Shown here piece after piece: positions 30,666 through 40,083 of a stretch of 56,909 nt of DNA (the stretch's first letter is position 1; the number at the start of each line of letters is the position of its first letter). The notes beneath the pieces are model-generated. The model saw only the letters and a list, made by a program, of their open reading frames with translations. It was not told the DNA's origin and did no database searches. The translations under genes were made by a program, and so were the position numbers. Source of the stretch: an uncultured Bacteroidales bacterium (GTDB lineage: Bacteria > Bacteroidota > Bacteroidia > Bacteroidales > Paludibacteraceae); NCBI GenBank assembly GCA_902799185.1, contig CADBZO010000025.1, positions 1 through 56,909 on the forward strand, read 5' to 3'.

Positions 30666-32081
30666 ATGAAAAAGTACTTTCTACTATTGGCCGGTGTGCT
30701 GACTCTCGCGCTGACCGGCTGCAAAAAAGACAAAGAAGCAGAACCTGCCGCTCCCGGCGAGGAGCAGTCACAAGAGGAGGTCATCCCTGCCTCCTTCCCG
30801 AAGAAACACCTGATTGAGGAGTTCACCGGACAAGGTTGCGGCTACTGTCCCGAGGGCATGAACAGCATCAGCACGTTCACCCAAGGCGAGAGCCGCTGGG
30901 TGACTATTCTGCACCATTACGGTTACGCCGCAGACCATTTCTCGGTCGCGGGCAGTAAGACAATCACTAACGCCTTGGGCGTGAGCAGCGCGCCGAGTAT
31001 GTGTATCAACCGCAAGGAGACCAACTCGGGGGACGGCAGCAAGATCGTCTTCCACCCCGGCTATCTGCCTACCGTCGATAAGACGCAGTTCGAGACCGAG
31101 ACCTACGCCTCGGTGGTTATCCGCAACAGCTACGACGAGGCGTCGCGCAAGCTGACGGTGACCGTCTCCGGCGCCCTGTGCCGGGAGGACTACCCGTCGC
31201 TGCAACTGACGGTACTCGTCAAAGAGAGCGGAATGATCGACACCCAGAGCGATTATTATTACACCTACGAGGGATGGGAGCAGTTTCGCCACACCAACGC
31301 CGTGCGCGCCTACCTGACCCTGCCCAAAGGCGACTCACTCACCATAGACTCCACACGCCATTACACCGCTACCTACTCCACCACCCTCAAAACCCAATGG
31401 GTGCCGGAGAACTGCATGGTAGTAGCCTTCCTGAGCGAGGCGTTCAAACCGGTAGTGCAAGCCGAGGAAGCGCCCGTGGTAGCCGGTACACAAGGCGGCG
31501 CAGACCAGGAGCACGGAGGTATCAAAGCCGTGCCGGTGCCGGACTATTACCCCGAGCCGGACGACACCAACGGACCCAACTCCTATTCGGCTTCCAAATT
31601 CGAGACCCTGACCAACTCCACCGCTTACTATAAAGACTACCCGGAGGAGGGCATACGGCAGTGGCTCATTGAGGCGTACGACCCCACGGCGGATATCACC
31701 GTTGCGAACACACGGAGCGTTCCCTTTACCCATATCTATCTCTTCACGGAGCCGGACGCCAAGTCAATACCTGCGGGCGAGTACACGGTGAACGCCTCCG
31801 GAGAGAAAGGCACTGTCATGGCCGGCTACCGCGACGACACAAAAGCCCGGATAGACGGCAGCATGTTCTATTTCATCAGTTACTCCTATCTCCAGCAAGG
31901 CTACCTCGTCCCCACCGCACAATGGCTCGTGAGCGACGGCACGCTGACAATAGCCGAAGACGGTACATGGTCGCTGGTCGGCCATGCACGCAACGGAGCG
32001 GACATACGCGTAAAAAGCACCGGCCCGATGAAAGCCGGCGGTGCTATGAATGCGCCGAAAAGGAAAATACAGCGCTTATAA
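30666..32081 (+). CDS. Omp28-like lipoprotein with CGYC motif
   Basis: 471 aa from ATG 30666 (MKKYFLLLAGVLTLALTGC); Cys 19 is the lipid site. A thioredoxin-like domain begins HLIEEFTGQGCGYCPEGMNS, with C-x2-C. It includes HHYGYAADHFSVAGSKTITN and a conserved-type ALGVSSAPSMCINR segment. Two or three beta-sandwich domains follow. It is a paralogue in plan of the protein at 29354-30184 but nearly twice as long. It ends 6 bp inside the convergent TonB receptor gene. Confidence 0.88.
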   Translation: MKKYFLLLAGVLTLALTGCKKDKEAEPAAPGEEQSQEEVIPASFPKKHLIEEFTGQGCGYCPEGMNSISTFTQGESRWVTILHHYGYAADHFSVAGSKTITNALGVSSAPSMCINRKETNSGDGSKIVFHPGYLPTVDKTQFETETYASVVIRNSYDEASRKLTVTVSGALCREDYPSLQLTVLVKESGMIDTQSDYYYTYEGWEQFRHTNAVRAYLTLPKGDSLTIDSTRHYTATYSTTLKTQWVPENCMVVAFLSEAFKPVVQAEEAPVVAGTQGGADQEHGGIKAVPVPDYYPEPDDTNGPNSYSASKFETLTNSTAYYKDYPEEGIRQWLIEAYDPTADITVANTRSVPFTHIYLFTEPDAKSIPAGEYTVNASGEKGTVMAGYRDDTKARIDGSMFYFISYSYLQQGYLVPTAQWLVSDGTLTIAEDGTWSLVGHARNGADIRVKSTGPMKAGGAMNAPKRKIQRL

Positions 32082-34352
32082 CTTGAGAGCCATTCCTACA
32101 AAGTAGGTACGGGGCGTGGAGGGACCGTAGATGTAATTCGCATCGCGGTCCTTTCCTTGGTCTATGTCCCGCTGGAACTGGTCGAGAATATTCTTCACGC
32201 CGCCGCTGATCTCCAGGCAGTAGTGTTTGTACAGATGGATGTCATACGCCAGCCGGATACTCATGTCCCAGAACGCCGGTGTCTTCACCTCCTCGTCCTT
32301 CGGCGCGTAACCTTGGAGGTGCGGCACCAGCATCGAACCGGTCGCCTTGCCGTTGACGGAGATCGTGAAATCGCGGACAGGCTCTACGTCGAACAGCACA
32401 TAGGCATAGTTATCCGGCGTATGGAGCATACGCTTCTGCGGAGCAACGGCGGCAGACCACTGCTGCGCCTCCGTGTAACGGCTCTGCTGGAAGGTATAAC
32501 CCGCCGAAAGGCTGAAATTCCATGTGCTCACGCGGTAAGCCACCTTGCCCTCCAGGTTCACTCCGCCTACCCATGCACCGGGCGCGTTGGTACGCGTGAA
32601 GAGCAAGTTGTTCGCGCTGTCAAAACCCTCTTCGCGGAGGTAGAACACATCCTGCAGATACGTGAAGAACCCTTCTCCGGTCAGGTTTACCTCCCATGCT
32701 CCGAAAGCACGGTACCAGTCGGCACTGAGAGTCGCGCTGTGCGAGTATTCGGGTTTGAGGTTGGGGTCAAGGGAGATAAGCGACACCTGGCCGCCTACCG
32801 CCGCTACGTGCAGATCCTCGTCGTAAGCCTGCGGAGCACGGTAACCGCTGCTGTAACCCGCGCGGAACACGAGACCGTTGAGAGGTGTATAACGCACGGT
32901 GGCGCGGGGAGTGGCTACTACCGACTTGAGCAGGTTGTGCTTCTCCACCCGCGCACCTACCAGCACCGACCATTGCTCGTTCTTCCATTCGTTCTGCACG
33001 TACGCGCCTGCTACATGGACGTTCTGGCGCATCTCGCGGTTATACCCTAACATTTTGTCGTACAGACTGTTGTAGTTATACTCCGCCCCGACAGTCAGGT
33101 CGCCGGTCATCCGTCCGCAGGGATACGAGAAACGGTACTGCAGACCCGTGTTGCTCGTCAGGTCCGTACTGCGGCCGTACGCCGCCGTGTCACGGCCGGC
33201 GCCGAAATAACTCTCGCGGCCTATATGCTGCACCGCGGAATAAGCCGACACGAAATGGCGGTTGTCGGCGGAGAACCAGTCGAAAGCGACCGAACCCGCG
33301 TCGATGTTATGGCGCAGTTGCTCCGCTATGTCGGCTTTGTGCGGCTCCTCGTCACGGTTATTGCCACCCCGGCGGTAGTCCGTCGTATGGTGGTATTCGG
33401 CGGTGAGTTTGCTGTAGGCGCTGGTCTTGAAGAAGACACGGGCGCCGGCTGTCGTGGACCGCAGCTGCGGCAGCTCGCTGAAACCGTCGTCGTCGCGGTC
33501 GTATGCACTCCGGGTGCGGTGGCAGGCAAAGAGGTACGCGCCTATCTTACGGTTGCCGCTCATCACCGACGCATTAAGGTCGGTATGGATGTCATAGCCT
33601 GCGTGCTCGTTCACATGCGAGGTGTTGGACAGATTGACGAAATTGCGGACGGGCTCTTTGGTGATGATATTTACCACGCCGGCGATGGCGTTTGCGCCAT
33701 AGACCGCCGACCCGCCGCCGCGCATCACCTCGATGCGGTCAATCATGGCCGCCGGCACCTGCTCCAGTCCATAGACCGACGCCATGGAGGAAAACACCGG
33801 CCGGCTGTCCATCAGAATCTGGGTGTACTGGCCCTGCAGACCGTTGATACGCAGCTCCGTCTTGCCGCAGTTGGAACAGGTGTTCTCCACCCGCAAGCCC
33901 GGCTGGAAACAGAGCGCGTCGGCTACGCAGCTCACCGCCGCTGTCTCAAACAGCTCCGGCGAGAGCACATTGACAATCGTAGCAGCCTCCTGGCGTTTGG
34001 TGGCGTAACGGTTCGCCGTCACCACCACCGTATTGAGTTGCTGCGGAATCTCGCGGATAGCCGCTTTGAGTTCTATCGTCTTGTCCTCTTCGATATTCAC
34101 CGGCAGCTCCAGCGTCTCGTAACCCACGAAAGAGAAGACGATACTTTGTTTGCCTACCGGCAGGTCCTGCAGCAGGTAGTGTCCCGACTCGTCGGTCACG
34201 GTGCCGATATTCGTACCTTTGACCTGTACGTTCACAAAAGCGAGGTGTTCGCCCGTTTTATCGTCCAGCACGTGGCCGGTCAAATGGGCGTCGTGCTGTG
34301 CCCACAGGGGCATAGCGAACACAGTGAGTAAACAGAAGAATACCTTTCTCAT
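32076..34352 (-). CDS. TonB-dependent outer-membrane receptor
   Basis: 758 aa. Signal peptide to AMPLWAQ, a carboxypeptidase-D-like regulatory domain (residues 25-110, HVLDDKTGEHLAFVNVQVKG), a plug (about 115-235) with NTCSNCGKTELRINGLQGQY and SAVYGANAIAGVVNIITKEP, and a 22-strand barrel. The Cys pair in the plug is typical of a Bacteroidota receptor group often tied to heme, iron or cobalamin uptake; the substrate here is unknown. It lies 1 bp after the other receptor gene in one operon. Confidence 0.93.
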   Translation of the reverse strand: MRKVFFCLLTVFAMPLWAQHDAHLTGHVLDDKTGEHLAFVNVQVKGTNIGTVTDESGHYLLQDLPVGKQSIVFSFVGYETLELPVNIEEDKTIELKAAIREIPQQLNTVVVTANRYATKRQEAATIVNVLSPELFETAAVSCVADALCFQPGLRVENTCSNCGKTELRINGLQGQYTQILMDSRPVFSSMASVYGLEQVPAAMIDRIEVMRGGGSAVYGANAIAGVVNIITKEPVRNFVNLSNTSHVNEHAGYDIHTDLNASVMSGNRKIGAYLFACHRTRSAYDRDDDGFSELPQLRSTTAGARVFFKTSAYSKLTAEYHHTTDYRRGGNNRDEEPHKADIAEQLRHNIDAGSVAFDWFSADNRHFVSAYSAVQHIGRESYFGAGRDTAAYGRSTDLTSNTGLQYRFSYPCGRMTGDLTVGAEYNYNSLYDKMLGYNREMRQNVHVAGAYVQNEWKNEQWSVLVGARVEKHNLLKSVVATPRATVRYTPLNGLVFRAGYSSGYRAPQAYDEDLHVAAVGGQVSLISLDPNLKPEYSHSATLSADWYRAFGAWEVNLTGEGFFTYLQDVFYLREEGFDSANNLLFTRTNAPGAWVGGVNLEGKVAYRVSTWNFSLSAGYTFQQSRYTEAQQWSAAVAPQKRMLHTPDNYAYVLFDVEPVRDFTISVNGKATGSMLVPHLQGYAPKDEEVKTPAFWDMSIRLAYDIHLYKHYCLEISGGVKNILDQFQRDIDQGKDRDANYIYGPSTPRTYFVGMALKL

Positions 34353-34353
34353 C

Positions 34354-36723
34354 TTAGTCTTTTTTCTCTAAATCATACCGGAAACCGATATACGCCTTCC
34401 ACCCCATCGTAGGGCCCAGCACCATTGAGGCATCGAAATCACTGCTGTACGGATGAAAAGGATCAATAATAGGTGACTCTTGCTTGAAATTCGTCATGTT
34501 CTCTGCCCCCACATACAGGCTGCAATGACGGAAATACTTGGTGATCTGCGCCATGAGCTGGGGGTACCATTTCAAGGGCTTGGGTGTGCCGTAACCGCCG
34601 GCGAGGTCGCCGTACGCCGTGAAGCCGTCCGGCATCCGGCCTACACCGTTGAACTGCGCCGTGACATCAAACTGCCATTTCTTGAGAGGCGTCTGGTAGC
34701 TGGTGGAGATGATTCCCTTGAAGCGGTTGGAAAGCGCCTTCGGACGCAGCACGAACGCTTTCGTCGAGGCGTCATAAGTCGTCTGCTCCACGTCCGTCCA
34801 CCGGAACGCTGCCGTCCATGTCCAGCCGCGCAGCACCTCCATCGTCGCTTCTATCTGCGCGCAATGGGCGAAAGACTTCGCCCCCGGTACGTCCGACTGG
34901 TTATACAGATAGACGGCGTGCGGATCCCTGTCCATATCTACGATGACGGAATGGAGGAAATGGGTGTAGTAATACTCGCCCGAGAGCTGCAACTCGCGGC
35001 TGCCCATCGGGATATAGAAAGTCGTGCTGAACCCTGCGTTCACCGCCCGCTCCTGCTTGACCCATCCTTCGTCATCCGTCATTCGTAATTCGTCATCCGA
35101 CATTTTCCAGACCCGGCTGCTGGGCAGCAGAAACGTATTATCCGCTATCACGTTCGGTGTACGGTAACCCATACCTGCGCTGGCGCGGAGCGTCCACCAT
35201 TTCCAAGGGCTGTAACGTACGTTGGCGCGGGGCGTGAAGAAGAACCCGTGACGCGTGGAGTAATCGCCACGCACACCTGCCACTAACGACAGCTTGTCCG
35301 AATAGGTGTAGCTGTATTCGGCAAAAATACCGGGCGTCAGTTCCTGACGGTTCATATTATCCGGAAGCAGCGACAGTGTCTCGCCGTATTTGTCGTAGTT
35401 AATGCTCAGACCGGTACTCAGCCGGTGGTCATTGTCAATCAGCCCCGCGCCCTCCCGGTTGATCTGGCAGATGGCATTGAGGTACGCATTGAGTTGGTCG
35501 GCTTTCCAGCTCCTCGGACCGTACGAGTTGTCGATGTCATGGTAACTCACAGCGGTGATGACGGCGACGGACGAACCGCTCTCGTCGTCAAACACATAGC
35601 CGTTTTTCATGAATCCTTCCACCCGCCACGTGTTGAGGTTGATACGGTAAGACGGCATATCCGTTGTTCCGGACTCCTTTGTACTTGGTACATGGTCCCC
35701 TTGTACATGCATCTGTCCCGCTCTGCGGCGGTCGAAAAGACCGCGGACGAAAGCCTGGAACGTATAATCGCCGTGGCGGTAGAACCACCGGTGGGAGAGA
35801 TTCCCGTTCTGGATCTTCGGCATATCCGCAAACGAGTCTTTGTTCTCGTCCATCGTCATGAAACTGCCCCCGTAATGCGCCAGGATGCCGGTGTAGAGCG
35901 ATTCGTGGTGGCAATGGTCGTCATGTACGTGGTGTGCCTCCTCGTGCTCCTTGAGCGGGATCTGCCATCCGCCCATGATATTCGCTTCCGCCATCGTCTC
36001 GGTGTTGACCATGAGATTGAGCGAGAGGGGGTTCTGGGTGTTGGGTTTGAGCAGCTCCACGTTGATCTGGCCGGAGATGGCCTCATAGCCGTTGATGACG
36101 GACGAGGTGCCTTTGCTCACCTGTATCGAGCCCATCCACGGACCGGGAATATACTCCATTCCCAGACTCTGCGCCAATCCTCGCACCGCAGGCGTGTTCT
36201 CCTGCAACAGCTGCACATACGTGCCGTTCAGTCCCAAGAGCCGGATTTGTTTTGCTCCCGTAGCCGCGTCCGCATACGCCACATCCACCGACGCATTGGT
36301 CTCAAACGCCTCGGAGAGGTTGCAGCACGCCGCACGGCAGAGCTCCTCGCCGTTGATGGATTGCATGTCAAACGCCGACTCGCGGAGACGTGTCACACCT
36401 TGCTTGCGCTCCATAATCACCACCTCGTCCAGCACCGCCTCGTCAATCATCACGATGGTCAGCGGCTTGCGGCTGGTTACCGTCACGGTGTCGTTATGGC
36501 ATCCTACGAAAGAGGTCACGAGCCGGTTGGTTGTCTTCACCGGCATCAGCGTGAACTGTCCTTCAAGATCCGTTGCCACACCTACCGTGGTGCCTGCCCA
36601 ATAGACATTCGCACCCATCAGCGGCTCGCCTTTTTCATCTACCACTACGCCGGACACTTGCGCACGCACGCATACGCACACAAACAAAAAAATAAAGAGT
36701 ATTATTTTCCTCTGTCCTTTCAT
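34354..36723 (-). CDS. TonB-dependent receptor with His-rich loop
   Basis: 789 aa. Signal peptide to CVRAQ, a carboxypeptidase-D-like domain (VSGVVVDEKGEPLMGANVYW), and a plug with ELCRAACCNLSEAFETNASV and GYEAISGQINVEL. The barrel has an early extracellular loop HEEAHHVHDDHCHHES (about residue 260), ten His/Cys in 16 residues, suggesting metal binding. Two dispersed repeats are in frame: 35676-35708 (gives MHVQGDHVPSTKES) and 35069-35100 (gives MSDDELRMTDDEG). First gene of the receptor operon, promoter at 36851-36882. Confidence 0.93.
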   Translation of the reverse strand: MKGQRKIILFIFLFVCVCVRAQVSGVVVDEKGEPLMGANVYWAGTTVGVATDLEGQFTLMPVKTTNRLVTSFVGCHNDTVTVTSRKPLTIVMIDEAVLDEVVIMERKQGVTRLRESAFDMQSINGEELCRAACCNLSEAFETNASVDVAYADAATGAKQIRLLGLNGTYVQLLQENTPAVRGLAQSLGMEYIPGPWMGSIQVSKGTSSVINGYEAISGQINVELLKPNTQNPLSLNLMVNTETMAEANIMGGWQIPLKEHEEAHHVHDDHCHHESLYTGILAHYGGSFMTMDENKDSFADMPKIQNGNLSHRWFYRHGDYTFQAFVRGLFDRRRAGQMHVQGDHVPSTKESGTTDMPSYRINLNTWRVEGFMKNGYVFDDESGSSVAVITAVSYHDIDNSYGPRSWKADQLNAYLNAICQINREGAGLIDNDHRLSTGLSINYDKYGETLSLLPDNMNRQELTPGIFAEYSYTYSDKLSLVAGVRGDYSTRHGFFFTPRANVRYSPWKWWTLRASAGMGYRTPNVIADNTFLLPSSRVWKMSDDELRMTDDEGWVKQERAVNAGFSTTFYIPMGSRELQLSGEYYYTHFLHSVIVDMDRDPHAVYLYNQSDVPGAKSFAHCAQIEATMEVLRGWTWTAAFRWTDVEQTTYDASTKAFVLRPKALSNRFKGIISTSYQTPLKKWQFDVTAQFNGVGRMPDGFTAYGDLAGGYGTPKPLKWYPQLMAQITKYFRHCSLYVGAENMTNFKQESPIIDPFHPYSSDFDASMVLGPTMGWKAYIGFRYDLEKKD
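35069..35100 (-). repeat. GTCATTCGTAATTCGTC-type repeat in the receptor gene
   Basis: Units GTCATCC, GTCATTC, GTAATTC, GTCATCC in a row, in frame. A relative (AATTACGAATTA) closes batA at 4763-4793. Confidence 0.7.
35676..35708 (-). repeat. TTTGTACTTGGTACATGG repeat in the receptor gene
   Basis: Forward TTTGTACTTGGTACATGG then TCCCCTTGTACAT, another relative of the 6615 and 19967 repeats, in frame in a barrel loop. Confidence 0.7.
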
Positions 36724-36769
36724 ATTCTGTTTTGTTCCCCCTCGTCAATCTTCCCACTCGTCTATCTGT

Positions 36770-36805
36770 CCCCTCAGCTTAATCTGCCCCCTCAGCTTAA
36801 TCAGC
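36770..36805 (+). repeat. 17-bp direct repeat, CCCCTCAGCTTAATCTG x2
   Basis: Two 17-bp units plus a partial third lie upstream of the receptor operon promoter region, between it and the receptor start codon. Confidence 0.75.
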
Positions 36806-36850
36806 CCCTTGGCATATTTGCAGAGTTGTTTCACTATCGCAATTTGGGTA

Positions 36851-36882
36851 CAAAGGTACTGCTTTTTTGCGACATATACAAG
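36851..36882 (-). promoter_or_regulatory. Promoter of the TonB receptor operon
   Basis: Minus strand: CTTGTATATGTC, an A run with GCAG, TACCTTTG at 36858-36851, spacer 20 nt. The leader is about 120 nt and contains the 17-bp repeats. Confidence 0.75.
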
Positions 36883-36918
36883 TATCTGCGTTTTTTTTGT
36901 AAAAAAAAGCCCCCTTTC

Positions 36919-36949
36919 TTGCATATGTCAATCTTTTTTTGTATCTTTG
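36919..36949 (+). promoter_or_regulatory. Promoter of ppdK
   Basis: CTTGCATATGTC, a T-rich spacer of 20 nt, TATCTTTG at 36942-36949. The predicted leader to ATG 37164 is about 207 nt and contains a 15-codon ORF (36970-37017, MSIRGMQPTSPARLK), four degenerate AAGTAAG repeats and leader element B. Confidence 0.75.
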
Positions 36950-37057
36950 CAGCCAAATTGTGGATACACATGTCTATACGTGGTATGCAACCGACGAGTC
37001 CGGCAAGACTCAAGTAAGGGTCAAGTAAGACCTAACTAAGGGTAAAGTAAGACTTAA

Positions 37058-37113
37058 ATCGTATCCTACCACACCCTATAATATACATAGTATATTATCC
37101 CGTGATTTTGAAA
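37058..37113 (+). promoter_or_regulatory. Leader element B before ppdK
   Basis: 56 nt matching 149-202 on the other strand. The core palindrome has arms ATAATATAC and GTATATTAT around ATA. Relative to A, one A is added to the left arm and one T to the right arm, so the symmetry is kept. It lies 109 nt after the -7 box (110 nt for A) and 50 nt before the start codon. Confidence 0.7.
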
Positions 37114-37163
37114 TAATACCATAAAAATGACTTATTCATTAAACAATAAATACTTTTAACCCA

Positions 37164-39893
37164 ATGGAAAAGAAAAAAAGAGTTTATACCTTCGGTAACG
37201 GTAAGGCCGAGGGTAACGCACAAATGCGTGAGCTCCTTGGCGGCAAGGGCGCTAACTGCGCGGAGATGAACTTGGTCGGTGTTCCTGTTCCTCCCGGATT
37301 CACCATCACCACGGAGGTCTGCAACGAGTACTACCAGGTTGGTCAGGAGAAGATTGTAGAAGAACTGACCACAGAGGTTGAGGCTGCCGTAAAGCACGTA
37401 GAGGAGTTGATGAACTGCAAGTTCGGAGACCCGAAGAACCCGCTCCTTGTTTCCGTACGTTCGGGTGCACGTGCGTCCATGCCGGGTATGATGGATACCA
37501 TCCTCAACCTCGGTCTGAACGATACCGTAGCTGAGGGCATGGTGGCTAAGACCAACAACCCGCACTTCGTTTATGACTCCTACCGCCGTTTCGTACAGAT
37601 GTACGGCGACGTGGTACTGGGTATGAAGCCGGTGAACAAGACCGACATCGACCCGTTCGAGAAGATTATCGACGAGGTAAAAGAGATCCGCGGTATCAAG
37701 CTGGACAAGGACCTCAACGTAGAAGAACTCAAGCTCCTCGTAGCGCGTTTCAAGACCGCTATCAAAGAGCAGACCGGCAAAGATTTCCCGGACGATCCTA
37801 TCGAGCAGCTCTGGGGCGCTATCTGCGCTGTATTCCGCAGCTGGATGAATGAGCGTGCTATCCTCTACCGTAAGATGGAAGGAATTCCTGACGAATGGGG
37901 AACTGCCGTTTCCGTAATGGCTATGGTCTTCGGTAACATGGGCGAGACCTCCGCTACCGGTGTCTGCTTCAGCCGTGACGCCGCAACGGGCGAGAACCTC
38001 TTCAACGGTGAGTACCTTGTAAACGCACAGGGCGAGGACGTAGTAGCAGGTATCCGTACTCCGCAGCAGATTACGCTGGAAGGAAGCCGCCGTTGGGCAG
38101 CGCTCCAGGGTATCAGCGAGGAAGAGCGTGCAAGCAAATATCCGTCCATGGAAGAGGCTATGCCGGAGCTCTACAAGGAGCTCAACGCCATCCAGCAGAA
38201 GCTCGAGGACCACTACCGCGACATGCAGGATATGGAGTTCACCGTACAGGAAGGCAAACTCTGGTTCCTCCAAACCCGTAACGGCAAGCGTACCGGTACG
38301 GCGATGGTGAAGATCGCGATGGACCTCGTACGCGAGGGTGTCATCAGCGAGAAAGAGGCTATCATGCGCTGCGAGCCGCAGAAACTGGACGAACTGCTCC
38401 ACCCTGTCTTCGACAAGGATGCGCTCAAGAAAGCAAAAGTCATCACCCAGGGTCTGCCTGCTTCTCCGGGCGCTGCGTGCGGACAGATTGTCTTCCACGC
38501 GGACGATGCACAGGAGTGGCATGAGAACGGTCACAAAGTCATCATGGTTCGTATCGAGACCAGCCCTGAGGACCTCGCAGGTATGTCTGCAGCAGAGGGT
38601 ATCCTCACCGCACGCGGTGGTATGACCTCCCACGCAGCTGTGGTTGCCCGCGGTATGGGTAAGTGCTGCGTTTCCGGCGCAGGTGCTATCCAGGTGGACT
38701 ACAAAGCCAAGACCGTTAAGATTGAGGGCGTGACCTACAAAGAGGGCGATTATATCTCTCTCAACGGTTCTACCGGACAGGTTTACGCAGGTGAGATCCC
38801 GACGAAGGCTGCTGAGCTCAGCGGTGACTTCAAGGCACTCATGGACCTCTGCGACAAATATACACACCTCCAAGTTCGTACCAACGCCGATACGCCGCAC
38901 GACGCTGCCGTTGCACGTGCTTTCGGTGCCAAGGGTATCGGTCTGACACGTACCGAGCACATGTTCTTCGATGACCAGAAGATCATCGCTATGCGTGAGA
39001 TGATTCTCGCCAAGGATAGCAAGGGCCGCGAGAAAGCACTGGCTAAACTGCTGCCGTACCAAAAGGCTGACTTCAAGGGTATCTTGGACGCTATGGACGG
39101 ACTGCCTGTGAACATCCGTCTGCTCGATCCGCCTTTGCACGAGTTCGTTCCGCATGATCTGAAGGGACAAGAGCAGATGGCGAAAGAGATGGGCGTTTCC
39201 GTTGAGGAGATCCAGACCCGTGTAGCTCAGTTGGCAGAGAACAACCCGATGCTCGGTCACCGCGGTTGCCGTCTGGGTATCACCTTCCCGGAGATCACCG
39301 CTATGCAGACCCGCGCTATCCTCTCCGCCGCTTGCGAACTGAAGCTGGAGGGCAAGAACCCGATGCCGGAGATCATGGTGCCGCTGATCGGTATTCTCTA
39401 TGAGCTCAAACAGCAGAAAGAGATTATCCAGCGCGTAGCGAAAGAGGTATTCGCCGAGTACGGCGTAGAGGTAGAGTTCGAGATCGGTACAATGATCGAG
39501 ATTCCGCGTGCAGCCCTGACTGCAGACCGCATCGCTACAGAGGCGCAGTACTTCTCCTTCGGTACCAACGACTTGACCCAGATGACCTTCGGTTACAGCC
39601 GCGACGACATCGCTTCGTTCCTGCCGGCTTACCTTGAGAAGAAGATTCTGAAAGTCGATCCGTTCCAGGTTCTCGACCAGAATGGTGTTGGCCAGTTGAT
39701 CAAGATGGCGGTAGAGAAAGGTCGTGCCGTTCGTCCGGGACTCCGTACCGGTATCTGCGGCGAGCACGGCGGCGAGCCTTCGTCCGTTAAGTTCTGTGCC
39801 CGTGTCGGCATGAACTACGCGTCCTGCTCACCCTTCCGTGTCCCCATCGCCCGCCTCGCCGCCGCTCAAGCTGCCGTCGAGGACGAAGCATAA
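37164..39893 (+). CDS. ppdK: Pyruvate, phosphate dikinase
   Basis: 909 aa, full length. The N-terminal ATP-grasp domain starts KRVYTFGNGKAEGNAQMREL and includes LVSVRSGARASMPGMMDTIL. The swivelling phosphohistidine domain has GGMTSHAAVVARG with catalytic His 490. The C-terminal TIM barrel contains the PEP/pyruvate site and GICGEHGGEP with Cys 865. It interconverts ATP, phosphate and pyruvate with AMP, diphosphate and phosphoenolpyruvate, in the cytoplasm; anaerobic Bacteroidota use it in glycolysis or gluconeogenesis. Codon use is strongly biased, as for a highly expressed gene. The long leader suggests regulated expression. Confidence 0.98.
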   Translation: MEKKKRVYTFGNGKAEGNAQMRELLGGKGANCAEMNLVGVPVPPGFTITTEVCNEYYQVGQEKIVEELTTEVEAAVKHVEELMNCKFGDPKNPLLVSVRSGARASMPGMMDTILNLGLNDTVAEGMVAKTNNPHFVYDSYRRFVQMYGDVVLGMKPVNKTDIDPFEKIIDEVKEIRGIKLDKDLNVEELKLLVARFKTAIKEQTGKDFPDDPIEQLWGAICAVFRSWMNERAILYRKMEGIPDEWGTAVSVMAMVFGNMGETSATGVCFSRDAATGENLFNGEYLVNAQGEDVVAGIRTPQQITLEGSRRWAALQGISEEERASKYPSMEEAMPELYKELNAIQQKLEDHYRDMQDMEFTVQEGKLWFLQTRNGKRTGTAMVKIAMDLVREGVISEKEAIMRCEPQKLDELLHPVFDKDALKKAKVITQGLPASPGAACGQIVFHADDAQEWHENGHKVIMVRIETSPEDLAGMSAAEGILTARGGMTSHAAVVARGMGKCCVSGAGAIQVDYKAKTVKIEGVTYKEGDYISLNGSTGQVYAGEIPTKAAELSGDFKALMDLCDKYTHLQVRTNADTPHDAAVARAFGAKGIGLTRTEHMFFDDQKIIAMREMILAKDSKGREKALAKLLPYQKADFKGILDAMDGLPVNIRLLDPPLHEFVPHDLKGQEQMAKEMGVSVEEIQTRVAQLAENNPMLGHRGCRLGITFPEITAMQTRAILSAACELKLEGKNPMPEIMVPLIGILYELKQQKEIIQRVAKEVFAEYGVEVEFEIGTMIEIPRAALTADRIATEAQYFSFGTNDLTQMTFGYSRDDIASFLPAYLEKKILKVDPFQVLDQNGVGQLIKMAVEKGRAVRPGLRTGICGEHGGEPSSVKFCARVGMNYASCSPFRVPIARLAAAQAAVEDEA

Positions 39894-39904
39894 GAAGTCT
39901 GGAA

Positions 39905-40030
39905 TTTCTAGTCTTCCTAAAATAGCGTAGCGGTCTAGGTTTTCTAGTTCTTCTAGAATAGCATAGCGGTCTAGGTTTTCTAGTCTTCCTAGAATAGCGT
40001 AGCGGTCTAGGTTTTCTAGTTCTTCTAGTT
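39905..40030 (+). repeat. 36-bp tandem repeat, 3.5 copies
   Basis: Copies at 39905-39940, 39941-39976, 39977-40012 and a partial one to 40030. Each starts TTTCTAGT, has AATAGCRTAGCGG in the middle and ends TCTAGGT. The differing bases alternate between copies 1/3 and 2/4, pointing to a 72-bp duplication of a pair. There are no spacers, so it is not CRISPR. Confidence 0.93.
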
Positions 40031-40050
40031 AACCACCCGCAACCGCCAAT

Positions 40051-40083
40051 AACAACGCACTCTCATTCGGGAGTGCGTTGTTG
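40051..40083 (+). terminator. Probable ppdK terminator
   Basis: AACAACGCACTC and GAGTGCGTTGTT form a 12-bp perfect stem with a short loop, followed by the weakly T-rich GGTTTAT. Confidence 0.75.

Noticed and set aside
37058-37113. A dif/Xer recombination site
   Set aside because: The palindrome has a 3-nt centre and longer AT arms rather than the 11-6-11 layout, and it lies in two gene leaders at fixed distance.
37095-39767. 890-codon minus-strand frame opposite ppdK
   Set aside because: Antisense shadow caused by strongly biased ppdK codons; ppdK has all catalytic motifs.
39905-40030. CRISPR array
   Set aside because: The 36-bp units are directly adjacent with no spacers, and no cas genes are nearby.
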